A stretch of DNA of 7,950 bases from DATJPR01 sp035506295. GTDB lineage: Bacteria > Bacteroidota > Ignavibacteria > UBA10030 > UBA6906. The position numbers were made by a program, and so were the translations under genes. The notes under the pieces were generated by a model that did not search any database, was not told the DNA's origin, and was given only the letters and a program-made list of their open reading frames with translations. Location of the stretch: contig DATJPR010000252.1 of NCBI GenBank assembly GCA_035506295.1, positions 1 to 7,950 of the forward strand, read 5' to 3'. This document shows, piece after piece, positions 1 through 6,867 of this stretch. Each line of letters starts with the position of its first letter. Position 1 is the first letter of the stretch.

Positions 1-401
1 CACGCCACGATGATGAAGAGATCATTTCCAACATTAATATCACGCCTCTCGTAGATATTTTTCTGGTCTTACTCATCATCTTCATGATTACCAGTACCGT
101 GCTTGATCGGCAAGAGATAAAAATCCATTTGCCGAAAGCTGCACATGCCGGAACAGAGGCACCAAAGGCCTCAGGTTTGGTCATGGACAGGGAAAAGAAC
201 CTGTTCCTTGACGGCGAACCAGTGGATTCTGCAAGTATCGTGATTCAATTGCAGAATGCTGTCAAGACAAATCCTGATTATCAGGTTCTCATTGCCGCGG
301 ATCAGGAATTGGCATATCGCGAAATAGTCCGGTTAATTGACATCGTGCGTGGTTCAGGGATTACCAAATACGCACTGAAGGTTGTCAGGAATCATTCATG
401 A
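1..401 (+). CDS. exbD: ExbD, proton-channel subunit of the TonB system (5' partial)
   Basis: The reading frame is open from the left edge (first whole codon at 3) to the TGA at 399-401, so the N-terminus lies outside the window. The visible 132 residues begin just before the ExbD transmembrane segment. The hallmark ITPLVDIFLVLLIIFMI stretch includes the Asp that carries protons in ExbD/TolR proteins. It is followed by the periplasmic domain with the usual DGEPV and YREIVRLIDIVRGSGI segments and a short C-terminus. Together with ExbB, ExbD uses the proton gradient to energise TonB. ExbB is not in the window and would be expected just upstream. The stop overlaps the tonB start by 4 bp (ATGA), so the two are translationally coupled. 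TolR is the main alternative, but the following tonB gene favours ExbD. Confidence 0.93.
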   Translation, partial: RHDDEEIISNINITPLVDIFLVLLIIFMITSTVLDRQEIKIHLPKAAHAGTEAPKASGLVMDREKNLFLDGEPVDSASIVIQLQNAVKTNPDYQVLIAADQELAYREIVRLIDIVRGSGITKYALKVVRNHS

Positions 402-1135
402 TTCGATTTATGCGACATTCGAAACGGTCACGACCACGCATGTTCTCCAGAATAGACGGAGCTATTCGTTTGAACATGCCGTCTGAAAACGCCTATCGAA
501 AAGCCAATCTGCTGCTTGCTCTGCTCTCTATGTTCATTGCTGTATCGGTTATTCATTTTGAAAATAGAACGGTGCATTCTCCTGCAATCGACCAGAGCCA
601 GGTGCAGATCATTCAAGTGGCGCCTACGATGCGAGCGGTTCCACAAGTCACTTTGGCTTCCAAGCCTCCCCTTCGTCGCCAAGATCCTGACCAACCAACT
701 CCGGCAGTCACGTCAAAAGGAACTCCGCCACCTCCTGTCTTCGGACTTCCGGAAGCTGCCACGAATCAAGCGGGCGATATTGCCGTCGCCACAGGCAACA
801 CGTTAATGAAACACGCTGACTCTGTGGTCCAAAAACCTCCTCCTGCGTTATCAGAAGGTCCAAAGCAGCTGACCACGCAACCAGCAGTGTTAGACCAGGT
901 GATCCCCGATTATCCTGCATGGGCTGAAGAACAGGGTGTTACAGCAACCGTTCAACTGCAGGTAACGATTGATGCGGAGGGTCATGTCCAAAGTGTGTCC
1001 ATTGTAGGGGCGAGCCAGACCGATTTTACGCGCAATGCAATCAAGGCGGTCAGAGCAACGAGGTTTCAACCCTATATCAAAGACGGTGTGGCGCTTCCTG
1101 CTCAATTTCTCTTCACTTACAGATTTGTGCTTTAG
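398..1135 (+). CDS. tonB: TonB, energy transducer to outer-membrane receptors
   Basis: This is a complete 245-residue TonB-family protein. A basic N-terminal cytoplasmic stretch of about 35 residues precedes one membrane anchor at roughly residues 37-54. A Pro-rich periplasmic spacer follows (about 75-170, with TPPPPVFGLP and QKPPPALSEGP). The C-terminal TonB domain spans about 165-245, with PDYPAWAEEQGV, then VQLQVTIDAEGHVQSV, and ends in ATRFQPYIKDGV and FLFTYRFVL. It spans the periplasm and pulls on the TonB box of outer-membrane receptors. The start at 398 overlaps the exbD stop. Internal ATGs (residues 5, 15 and 27) could serve instead, because the first 30 residues are long for a TonB cytoplasmic tail. 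The gene converges on a cluster that contains a TonB-dependent receptor, its likely client. Confidence 0.92.
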   Translation: MIRFMRHSKRSRPRMFSRIDGAIRLNMPSENAYRKANLLLALLSMFIAVSVIHFENRTVHSPAIDQSQVQIIQVAPTMRAVPQVTLASKPPLRRQDPDQPTPAVTSKGTPPPPVFGLPEAATNQAGDIAVATGNTLMKHADSVVQKPPPALSEGPKQLTTQPAVLDQVIPDYPAWAEEQGVTATVQLQVTIDAEGHVQSVSIVGASQTDFTRNAIKAVRATRFQPYIKDGVALPAQFLFTYRFVL

Positions 1136-1140
1136 GAAGT

Positions 1141-1661
1141 TCACGGATTATTCCGGTACTTGTGAGACCCGTCTCTCTTCTTCAGTTCGGTCCGGACGAT
1201 GAGAGATATGCCATGACTCGGATCTCCATATACGAATTGGATCGGTTCATGAGCGGTAAAGCACACATTCTGTGCTTCTTCAAGGGAACCTTGACCGGGT
1301 TCTGACCGTTCAAAATGCGACTGACCGGTTCTTCCGCTTGCACACGATTTCACATCCTGGGAATCGTGCGTCAGATCCTCGCGATCCGCTCCTCATTTCT
1401 ATCATCACTTCCTGCATCGGGGACCCCCTCCTTGTTCTCCCATTCAAAATCAATCGATCGTTCATCGCCGCAAATCTCGGTGAAAAGAGAGAAGAGTCCG
1501 GCAATCTCTGCAAAGTATGCTGCTTCCTCAGGAAGCAGCTGCAGACGAGGGACAGAAAAGAACAAGTACCTCTGACGAAATTCCAGGATCGAAGCAATGA
1601 CTTTCAGGCTGTTCCCGCTTCGGCCAACGCAAGGACGATGATGCAATGAGGACGTGAGTAT
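1141..1661 (-). pseudogene. possible frameshifted or decayed gene downstream of nosL, no family recognised
   Basis: The 582 bases between tonB and nosL hold no confident intact gene. Two minus-strand frames look protein-like. Frame A is open from 1661 down to a stop at 1371-1373, has no ATG (only weak starts such as TTG at 1646), and contains helix-like segments such as LLPEEAAYFAEIAGLFSLF and an acidic tail. Frame B is open from 1392 down to the TGA at 1141-1143 and ends with a strand-like segment, FTAHEPIQFVYGDPSHGISL. The frames overlap by 22 bases inside a hydrophilic stretch, so one indel would join them into a protein of about 165-170 residues ending 5 bp from the convergent tonB stop. 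Two short hairpins (1261-1275 and 1280-1294) lack T runs and are weak as terminators. I do not recognise the protein, and this may be non-coding. Confidence 0.28.
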
Positions 1662-1717
1662 TCAGGTGGCAAGAACTCACAGTTTGACCACACCGAAATG
1701 GTTTGGAGAGCATTGTT

Positions 1718-2203
1718 CTATTTCGTTCTGCCGCCGAACCACTTCCGCCCCACGAGAGCGACGACTGCCTGCCAATCGAGCTTCTTGCCGCCATAGCGGG
1801 CGATCGCCGAATCGGCCGCCGCAACACTCCGAAAGGCGGCGATGTTGACTTCCATGGGACTGGCGAGGTTCGGGCTGTTCACATAAACAGCCGCTCTCGC
1901 GTCAATGAGCTTGCCAGGGGCGTTGTAGTCGACAGACCAGAGTCGTCGGACCTTATTCTCCGCGATCATATGGCTCAAGCGATATGCGACCATGCATTCC
2001 GTAGCGTCGAAATACACGCTGCTATCCGCGGTGGTCTCTAATTCTCCGCCAAAACGCTCGAATTGAAAAAGCATCTTGCAGTAGTCGCATCGGGACTTCA
2101 TAAATGTGACATGAAGCGTCCGATCGCCCTGACTACCAATCAGGAGAAGAAGAATCAATCCGACAGTCTGTGTCATGTATTGAACCATTGCCCCACCTGC
2201 CAT
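1718..2203 (-). CDS. nosL: NosL-like metal-binding chaperone, exported
   Basis: This is a 161-residue protein with the NosL family pattern: CDYCKM (residues 39-44, the CxxCxM metal site), FDATECMVAY with a second Cys-Met pair, WSVDYNAPGKLIDARAAVYV, SPMEVNIAAFRS, and a late GGKKLDWQAVVALV. NosL proteins bind Cu(I) and help copper assembly of nitrous-oxide reductase; many relatives occur elsewhere without known partners. A hydrophobic stretch (about 13-22, VGLILLLLIG) should act as signal peptide or anchor. There is no lipobox Cys, unlike classical lipoprotein NosL. The start at 2203 has GGAGG ten bases upstream. ATGs at 2188 and 2176 are alternatives that place the hydrophobic stretch nearer the N-terminus. 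It lies 183 bp after the ECF ATPase on the same strand, so it may be last in the nickel operon or have its own promoter. No nos genes are visible, so a role with nickel or copper here is inference. Confidence 0.75.
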   Translation of the reverse strand: MAGGAMVQYMTQTVGLILLLLIGSQGDRTLHVTFMKSRCDYCKMLFQFERFGGELETTADSSVYFDATECMVAYRLSHMIAENKVRRLWSVDYNAPGKLIDARAAVYVNSPNLASPMEVNIAAFRSVAAADSAIARYGGKKLDWQAVVALVGRKWFGGRTK

Positions 2204-2386
2204 GGCTAGTGCTCCTCCAACTAACTCCTTTTATAGATTGTAGGGGCACAGTGCTCGTTCAAACATACACTTCATGAGCTTCTCCGTACAATCAGTTTGT
2301 TGGAACGGCACTAGTATTGACACCATATCAAGAACACGCGATGGGAGGCGGAAGTGCCAGGATTGCAGCGGCTCATTGGTAGTCGC

Positions 2387-3082
2387 CTATGGTCCCCTCC
2401 CCCATAACGAGAGCAGTGAATTGGACGACGGTGTATCTGCACACAATCTGCCTGCCTCAAGGACTAGAAAACGGTTGCACGCAACCGTGGCGAACGCCAT
2501 GTCATGGGTCGCGATGAGCATTGATGAGTTTTGTGTTGCGAGGAATTTCGCAAGCCGGGTCCTTGCCGGCGGGTCCAACGATGCTGTAGGTTCGTCAAGA
2601 AGCAGGAGAGGGGGATGGGTGATGAGTGCTCCTGCGAGGGCGACCGTAAGGCGTTCGCCCTGTGAAAGTTGATGGGTCAAGCGGAGGGCGAGACTCTCGG
2701 ATTCAAGAGTACTCAACATTCTTCTCGCTTCGTCGGCTGCCATGCTGACGGATATCCCTCTGCTCCGAAGGGCGAATCCCACATCGTCGAGAACACTCGG
2801 GAAAAGCAGTTGATCTTCGGGTGTAGAGAAGAGGAAGCCGATCTGCGCGCGAACATCCGGGAGCCGGTCGGGTTGGACGGGAATTCCACACACGTGAATG
2901 GATCCTGCAAAGGGCACGAGCCCCGCGATGGCGTGGAGCAGCGTCGTCTTCCCGGACCCGTTAAGCCCGAGCAAGGCCACCCTCTCGGATTCTCTGACCC
3001 CCAGGCGATCCACGGCAATCACCGGAGTCGAATGGGCTCCGTAGCGTACGAACAGATCTTTACATGAGAGGATGTCGCTCAT
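2387..3082 (-). CDS. cbiO: ECF/CbiO-type ABC transporter ATP-binding protein
   Basis: This is a 231-residue ABC ATPase with all key motifs: Walker A GLNGSGKT (39-46), Q-loop in the CbiO-style STPEDQLLFPSVLDDVGFAL (Q91), signature LSQGE (139-143), Walker B LLLLDEPTASLD (159-170, catalytic Glu 164), and the switch His in ATHD (193). The PEDQLF-like Q-loop is typical of energy-coupling-factor ATPases (CbiO/EcfA) rather than classical importers. It energises uptake by driving reorientation of the S and T subunits at the inner membrane. Only one ATPase gene is present, so it probably works as a homodimer. It starts 6 bp after the CbiQ stop, and no ribosome-binding site stronger than coupled translation is seen. 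Its length is slightly short for CbiO (often 250-280), with the loss at the C-terminus. Confidence 0.93.
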   Translation of the reverse strand: MSDILSCKDLFVRYGAHSTPVIAVDRLGVRESERVALLGLNGSGKTTLLHAIAGLVPFAGSIHVCGIPVQPDRLPDVRAQIGFLFSTPEDQLLFPSVLDDVGFALRSRGISVSMAADEARRMLSTLESESLALRLTHQLSQGERLTVALAGALITHPPLLLLDEPTASLDPPARTRLAKFLATQNSSMLIATHDMAFATVACNRFLVLEAGRLCADTPSSNSLLSLWGRGP

Positions 3083-3088
3083 CGATGG

Positions 3089-3856
3089 TCAGCCGAACCG
3101 ATACATGTGGAGGGCGACACTCACCCCGAGCACGACAATACAGAAGATCAAAATCATACGGTCCTTTTGTTCAAGCCTCCGGTGTCTCTCGATGAGGGGG
3201 GCGTCCCCAAATTGTCTCACTTCCATCGCGCCAGCAACCCGTTCGGCCTTGTGAAGCATTCTCGGCAACCAGACCGTGGGAATGTTGCGCGCGAGAAGCA
3301 GCATTCCGTATTTGCCGCTTGAGCCGCTTCGCAGTGCAATTGCGGCGGATGCTCTTCTCGTCTCTGCCAGGAGCAGACCGGTTTGTTGAAGAATCTGCAT
3401 GATGAGCACCGCCAGCAACGGAGCACGCACGAGGCGATGAAGACCCTCCCCGAACTCCGAGTGAGTCATTGTTGCCACGGAAGAGCCCGCGATTCCCATT
3501 GTAGCGGCCCCTCTGAGAACCACACTCCAAAGAAACGCCGTCGATCCTGTGTTCCCGCCAGCGTATGAGCTCTCAGGCAGAAATTGTCTGGCCAGCAGCA
3601 TGACCGCAACAAACGGGAGATACCCAAGAAGATACATCTTTGCGAGTGATCGGAGTTGGGCCTTGCGTATCCCACTTCCCACACACTGGACTATGGTGAC
3701 ACCCACGACAAGCAGCAATCCTGGCGAGGTTGCCGGGGCGATGAGACAAGCCAAAGCCAGAAGAATTCCAGAGCCGAGTTTGGCTTGCGGTGCTAGGGAA
3801 GCCAGGAACGCAAGGCGATGCGGCTGCACAGCGTTCGATTCAAAAAGAAACAACAT
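3089..3856 (-). CDS. cbiQ: ECF/CbiQ-type transmembrane (T) component
   Basis: This is a 255-residue polytopic protein with hydrophobic segments at about 28-60 (two passes), 72-90, 108-130, 145-163 and 233-250. Between the last two lie the T-component coupling helices. The first has TRRASAAIALRSG (167-179) and the second ERVAGAMEVRQFG (205-217). These match the two Ala-Arg-Gly motifs with which CbiQ/EcfT grips the ATPase, although both are degenerate: Ser replaces Gly in the first, and Val-Arg-Gln-Phe-Gly stands in the second. The N-terminal HRLAFLASLAPQAKLGSGI resembles the P-x-x-K element of CbiQ proteins. The protein links the S domain of the preceding fusion to the CbiO ATPase. The gene begins 3 bp after the fusion's stop and ends 6 bp before cbiO, a tight operon arrangement. 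Confidence 0.88.
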   Translation of the reverse strand: MLFLFESNAVQPHRLAFLASLAPQAKLGSGILLALACLIAPATSPGLLLVVGVTIVQCVGSGIRKAQLRSLAKMYLLGYLPFVAVMLLARQFLPESSYAGGNTGSTAFLWSVVLRGAATMGIAGSSVATMTHSEFGEGLHRLVRAPLLAVLIMQILQQTGLLLAETRRASAAIALRSGSSGKYGMLLLARNIPTVWLPRMLHKAERVAGAMEVRQFGDAPLIERHRRLEQKDRMILIFCIVVLGVSVALHMYRFG

Positions 3857-3859
3857 CGG

Positions 3860-5029
3860 TCAGACCTTTGCCGATGGCTTTTTCGCGACGACCTGAAGTC
3901 GGTCATCTGTGTCGACTGTCGAGGTGACAACGAACCCGCGTTGCTTTAGAAGTAACCCAATTTCATCAGCTGGCAGGAGGGTGTCATTCACAATTGCCGA
4001 TGCGGCGTGATGATGGATCGCATTGACAGCATCTCTCCCTTCGGTATGGAGAATGTGGAGACTCCCGTCGGGCTTCAACAGGCGGAAGAATTCTCCCGCA
4101 ACAAGCTCCGGATGCCGAAAATGCGGCCAGGTAGAATAGCACATCACGTGATCGATACTCTCATTGTAGAGCGAGGTTGACGCGGCGTCACCAATCAGCC
4201 AGGTTACCCGTGGGTCCTGTACTTTTGCGCTCGCAACATCGACCATTCCTGGCGAAAGGTCCAAGGAGATAATTCGTCCGGTGGGCGGCAGCTCTTCGAG
4301 AAGGAAACATGTGAGGGTTCCTGTGCCACTCCCGACATCAAGGACAGTCTCATTCTCCCCCGAGTGAAATCCGTCCAGGAGGGCTCGAAGTTTCTCGCGT
4401 CGTTGGGCCGGATCGCCGAACGAATCCCATCGAGGTGCGAGTGAATCGAAATAGTGCTGTTTTGCTGTCAACAATTCCTGATCGTCCGCTTGTTCGCTTT
4501 TGCCGCTCCCCTGCTGTTGGATTACCCGGTACACAGGTGGAATGATGAGCAGCATGAGGAGCAGCCCGGGCCATCCGGCGATGAATGAAATGCCAGCGAC
4601 GAATGCCGCCGGCAAATCGAGCAGCCGACTGATCCCGAACATCGCGCCCGCGTTCAGGACCCTTCCGAGGAGCAACACCGGCGTCAGGACGACCAGAATG
4701 TGCAGACGCGGCCATCTCTGATGGACCGCAGATCCACAGAACGCCATTACCGTCAGTTCGAATGCCATTATCGGAGCGATGGGAGGGTAGAAAGGCGGCA
4801 TTCCCGTGAGCGTGCCAGAGAGGAAGGGCACAATCAGCGCTGTCAACGAGGCCATGGCAGGACGGACAATGAAGGCGAGCGCCATCAGAGGCAGGTACAT
4901 CGGCATGAAGATGGAGCCGAGATGGACTGCATGGAAAAGGATCGGCAAGAGCAAGCCGGAGGCGCCGAAGACTCCGCTATAGGCAAGCTCACGAGGATCG
5001 ATCGGTTGGCGATTCCACGGGCGTCTCAT
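3860..5029 (-). CDS. Fusion of ECF S-component-like membrane domain with class I SAM methyltransferase
   Basis: This is a 389-residue two-domain protein. Residues about 15-170 form a membrane domain with some six hydrophobic segments: 17-34, 40-58, 60-75, 83-100, 108-130 and 142-168. It has FMPMYLPLMALAFI, LSGTLTGMPPFYPP and APIMAFELTVMAF, a pattern like ECF S components of the general ECF_trnsprt type. It is not CbiM/NikM, since it lacks their N-terminal His-containing start. A polar linker (171-190) leads to a Rossmann methyltransferase (about 190-386): motif I VLDVGSGTGTLT (229-240), the ribose-binding acidic residue in SLDLSPGMV (D257), IGDAAS (279-284), IDHVMCYSTWPHF (292-304), and a C-terminal part with an unusual NAIHHH run (336-341). 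No internal stop or obvious start separates the halves. The S domain should give the CbiQ-CbiO pair its substrate specificity, with the methyltransferase facing the cytoplasm. The start overlaps the receptor stop by 4 bp. Confidence 0.82.
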   Translation of the reverse strand: MRRPWNRQPIDPRELAYSGVFGASGLLLPILFHAVHLGSIFMPMYLPLMALAFIVRPAMASLTALIVPFLSGTLTGMPPFYPPIAPIMAFELTVMAFCGSAVHQRWPRLHILVVLTPVLLLGRVLNAGAMFGISRLLDLPAAFVAGISFIAGWPGLLLMLLIIPPVYRVIQQQGSGKSEQADDQELLTAKQHYFDSLAPRWDSFGDPAQRREKLRALLDGFHSGENETVLDVGSGTGTLTCFLLEELPPTGRIISLDLSPGMVDVASAKVQDPRVTWLIGDAASTSLYNESIDHVMCYSTWPHFRHPELVAGEFFRLLKPDGSLHILHTEGRDAVNAIHHHAASAIVNDTLLPADEIGLLLKQRGFVVTSTVDTDDRLQVVAKKPSAKV

Positions 5030-6867
5030 AGCGCCGCGTACCTCAATCCGCAGAAGATTGTCCTCCCCGGCATGGGATACCCATACATAATCGAATAGTC
5101 GCGGCCCAGCAGATTCTCCACGGACACATAGGCCGAGAGGGCATTCGTGATCCGCCCCATCACCCGTACATCGAGGAGGGTGTATTCGGACAATGGCTCC
5201 TTGTGGTTATCATCACCGTACAGTCCGGAAACATGTTGCAGGCCAAGCGAGAAGGTCAACGGAGACACGCCAAACTTCCCCCCGACATAGAGCTTGTTCT
5301 TCGGATTGGCCGCAGTCTGATCGCCCGGATCGAGGTAGCTGTACGTGACGTCGAAGTCCAGATTGCCGATGGGGCGAATGCTGCCGGAGAGCTCAACGCC
5401 ACGATGCGTGAATGCACCTGAATTCGAATACGTGAAGTTGGGGTAGTTCCCGAGAAGTCGGATTTGGTTTGTCCCTTCATTCAGAAAAGCCGTGGCCTCG
5501 ATGGTCGCGACGTTGTCCGGAAAAGCGTGGAGGACGCTCACCTCATAGTCCCACATACGCTCGGGCATGAGGGTCGGCGTCGGTGCGGGAAACAGATACA
5601 ATTCACGGATGGTCGGACTCCGGAATCCTTTTCCTGCTGAAGCCTTGATCGTCGTCGCGTCATCGACACGGTACGCGACGCCGATTTGTGGCACGGTCTC
5701 ATTCCCGTAGAGGGAATGGTGGTTCAATCGAACGCCCGCCGAGACCGTCGCGGTGCTCCAGACATCCTGCTGTGTCAATATGTATGCAGCGGTTTCGTTG
5801 ATGAAATGCTCACCGAAATCCGTGGAGCCCTGAGTGGCCGTCCCGCCGTAGCGTTTGTAGTCTATTCCTGCGGTCGTGAGGTTGCCGGAGAAGAGCGGGA
5901 AGCCCTGGTACAACAACGCGCCGACATTGTTGTCCGTTGAATGGAACCCGTCGTAAATATCGTGCACCCCCCAATTGTAGAACACTTTGAGGGCCCCCTG
6001 CGATTCTCCATATCGGTCCTCAACGGAAACACCTGAACTCCCGCGCACAATGTCATACCAGTTGTTCACTGCAGGGGTGAATACCGTTCCAGGATCATAG
6101 GCTTTGTAGCTGGACACATTCCCGTCAGCGTGAAGGCTATAGTGTTCGTCGAGCATTGTCCACCCTCGCACTGCTCCGTTGTTTTCCCTGAAGAGCGAGT
6201 ATTCCCGTTGGCCGTCCGTTTCAAAGTGACTGGCGTCGAACGAGAATCCCTCGTGGTCGGTTCCGTACCCCAACTCGCCTTCATATTTCTGCGTATTGAA
6301 CGATCCATCGGAGATTCCAAGCGAAGCTGCAAGGCCATCAGTCGGCGGTTTCTCTCGGATAATATTAATGACGCCTCCCATAGCGTTCGTGCCGTGCATG
6401 AGAGACGCCGGTCCGCGGATGATTTCCACCCGTTCGATGCCGGAGTTCACGTAGGTGTCCGGAAGAGGATGACCCATCAGTCCCATCATTTGCGGTCGTC
6501 CGTCCGTGAGAACAAGAACTTCGGTATTCGGACTCCCTCCGCTGCCACGAATGCTGATCCCCCCGGCCGCCCCGTTGCTCACACCATAGCCCAAGACCCC
6601 TCGTTCGGTGACGAAAACACCGGGGACCCGTTCGCTGATGACGCGCAAGACGGACGATTCGGCACTCTCTGCGAGTTCTGTTTTCGAAATCAGCGAAACG
6701 GCATTCGGAACCCTGCTGTTCAGCGCTTCGACATTCGTCGCGGTAACGGTGATTGGATCCAGGTAAAATGTCTTCGTGGTGTCGGGTTTCACCTGCGAGC
6801 TACCGGACGACGAGAGAAGGGCAAGAGTCAACATGCACGTTGTTCGTCGGGGGAAGGTAGGATTCAT
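5026..6867 (-). CDS. TonB-dependent outer-membrane receptor, probably for a nickel species
   Basis: This is a 613-residue receptor. A signal peptide with a PRR n-region and MLTLALLSS core ends near residue 25. The TonB box is probably DPITVTA (37-43). The plug domain spans about 45-172, with GISIRGSGG (103-111), VLVLTDGRP (117-125) and the canonical RGPASLMHGTNAMGGVINII (151-170). The remaining 440 residues form the 22-strand barrel with typical aromatic-rich strands, including ASAGKGFRSPTIRELYL and the late VSVENLLGRDYS, and end in GLRYAAL rather than the common aromatic residue. A Met/His cluster QMMGLMGH (126-133) sits in the plug, where ligand-contact loops lie. The start shares ATGA with the nikR stop, with GGAG 12 bases upstream, and the stop overlaps the fusion gene. 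Family members carry siderophores, cobalamin or metals; NikR control points to nickel or a nickel chelate. The substrate is inference. Confidence 0.92.
   Translation of the reverse strand: MNPTFPRRTTCMLTLALLSSSGSSQVKPDTTKTFYLDPITVTATNVEALNSRVPNAVSLISKTELAESAESSVLRVISERVPGVFVTERGVLGYGVSNGAAGGISIRGSGGSPNTEVLVLTDGRPQMMGLMGHPLPDTYVNSGIERVEIIRGPASLMHGTNAMGGVINIIREKPPTDGLAASLGISDGSFNTQKYEGELGYGTDHEGFSFDASHFETDGQREYSLFRENNGAVRGWTMLDEHYSLHADGNVSSYKAYDPGTVFTPAVNNWYDIVRGSSGVSVEDRYGESQGALKVFYNWGVHDIYDGFHSTDNNVGALLYQGFPLFSGNLTTAGIDYKRYGGTATQGSTDFGEHFINETAAYILTQQDVWSTATVSAGVRLNHHSLYGNETVPQIGVAYRVDDATTIKASAGKGFRSPTIRELYLFPAPTPTLMPERMWDYEVSVLHAFPDNVATIEATAFLNEGTNQIRLLGNYPNFTYSNSGAFTHRGVELSGSIRPIGNLDFDVTYSYLDPGDQTAANPKNKLYVGGKFGVSPLTFSLGLQHVSGLYGDDNHKEPLSEYTLLDVRVMGRITNALSAYVSVENLLGRDYSIMYGYPMPGRTIFCGLRYAAL

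Noticed and set aside
934..942. GTGTTAC-type half-site within tonB
   Set aside because: It is inside coding sequence and has no second half-site at a suitable distance. A 7-mer can occur by chance.
1261..1294. Two adjacent hairpins as a bidirectional terminator between tonB and nosL
   Set aside because: Stems of 5 and 6 bp with no T run on either strand. They are too weak to call as a terminator and lie within a possible reading frame.
1310..1597. 95-codon minus ORF and overlapping plus-strand ORFs in 1272-1649
   Set aside because: They compete with the more protein-like frame A at 1371-1661, are Cys/Arg/Ser-rich, have no ribosome-binding site and show no recognisable motif.
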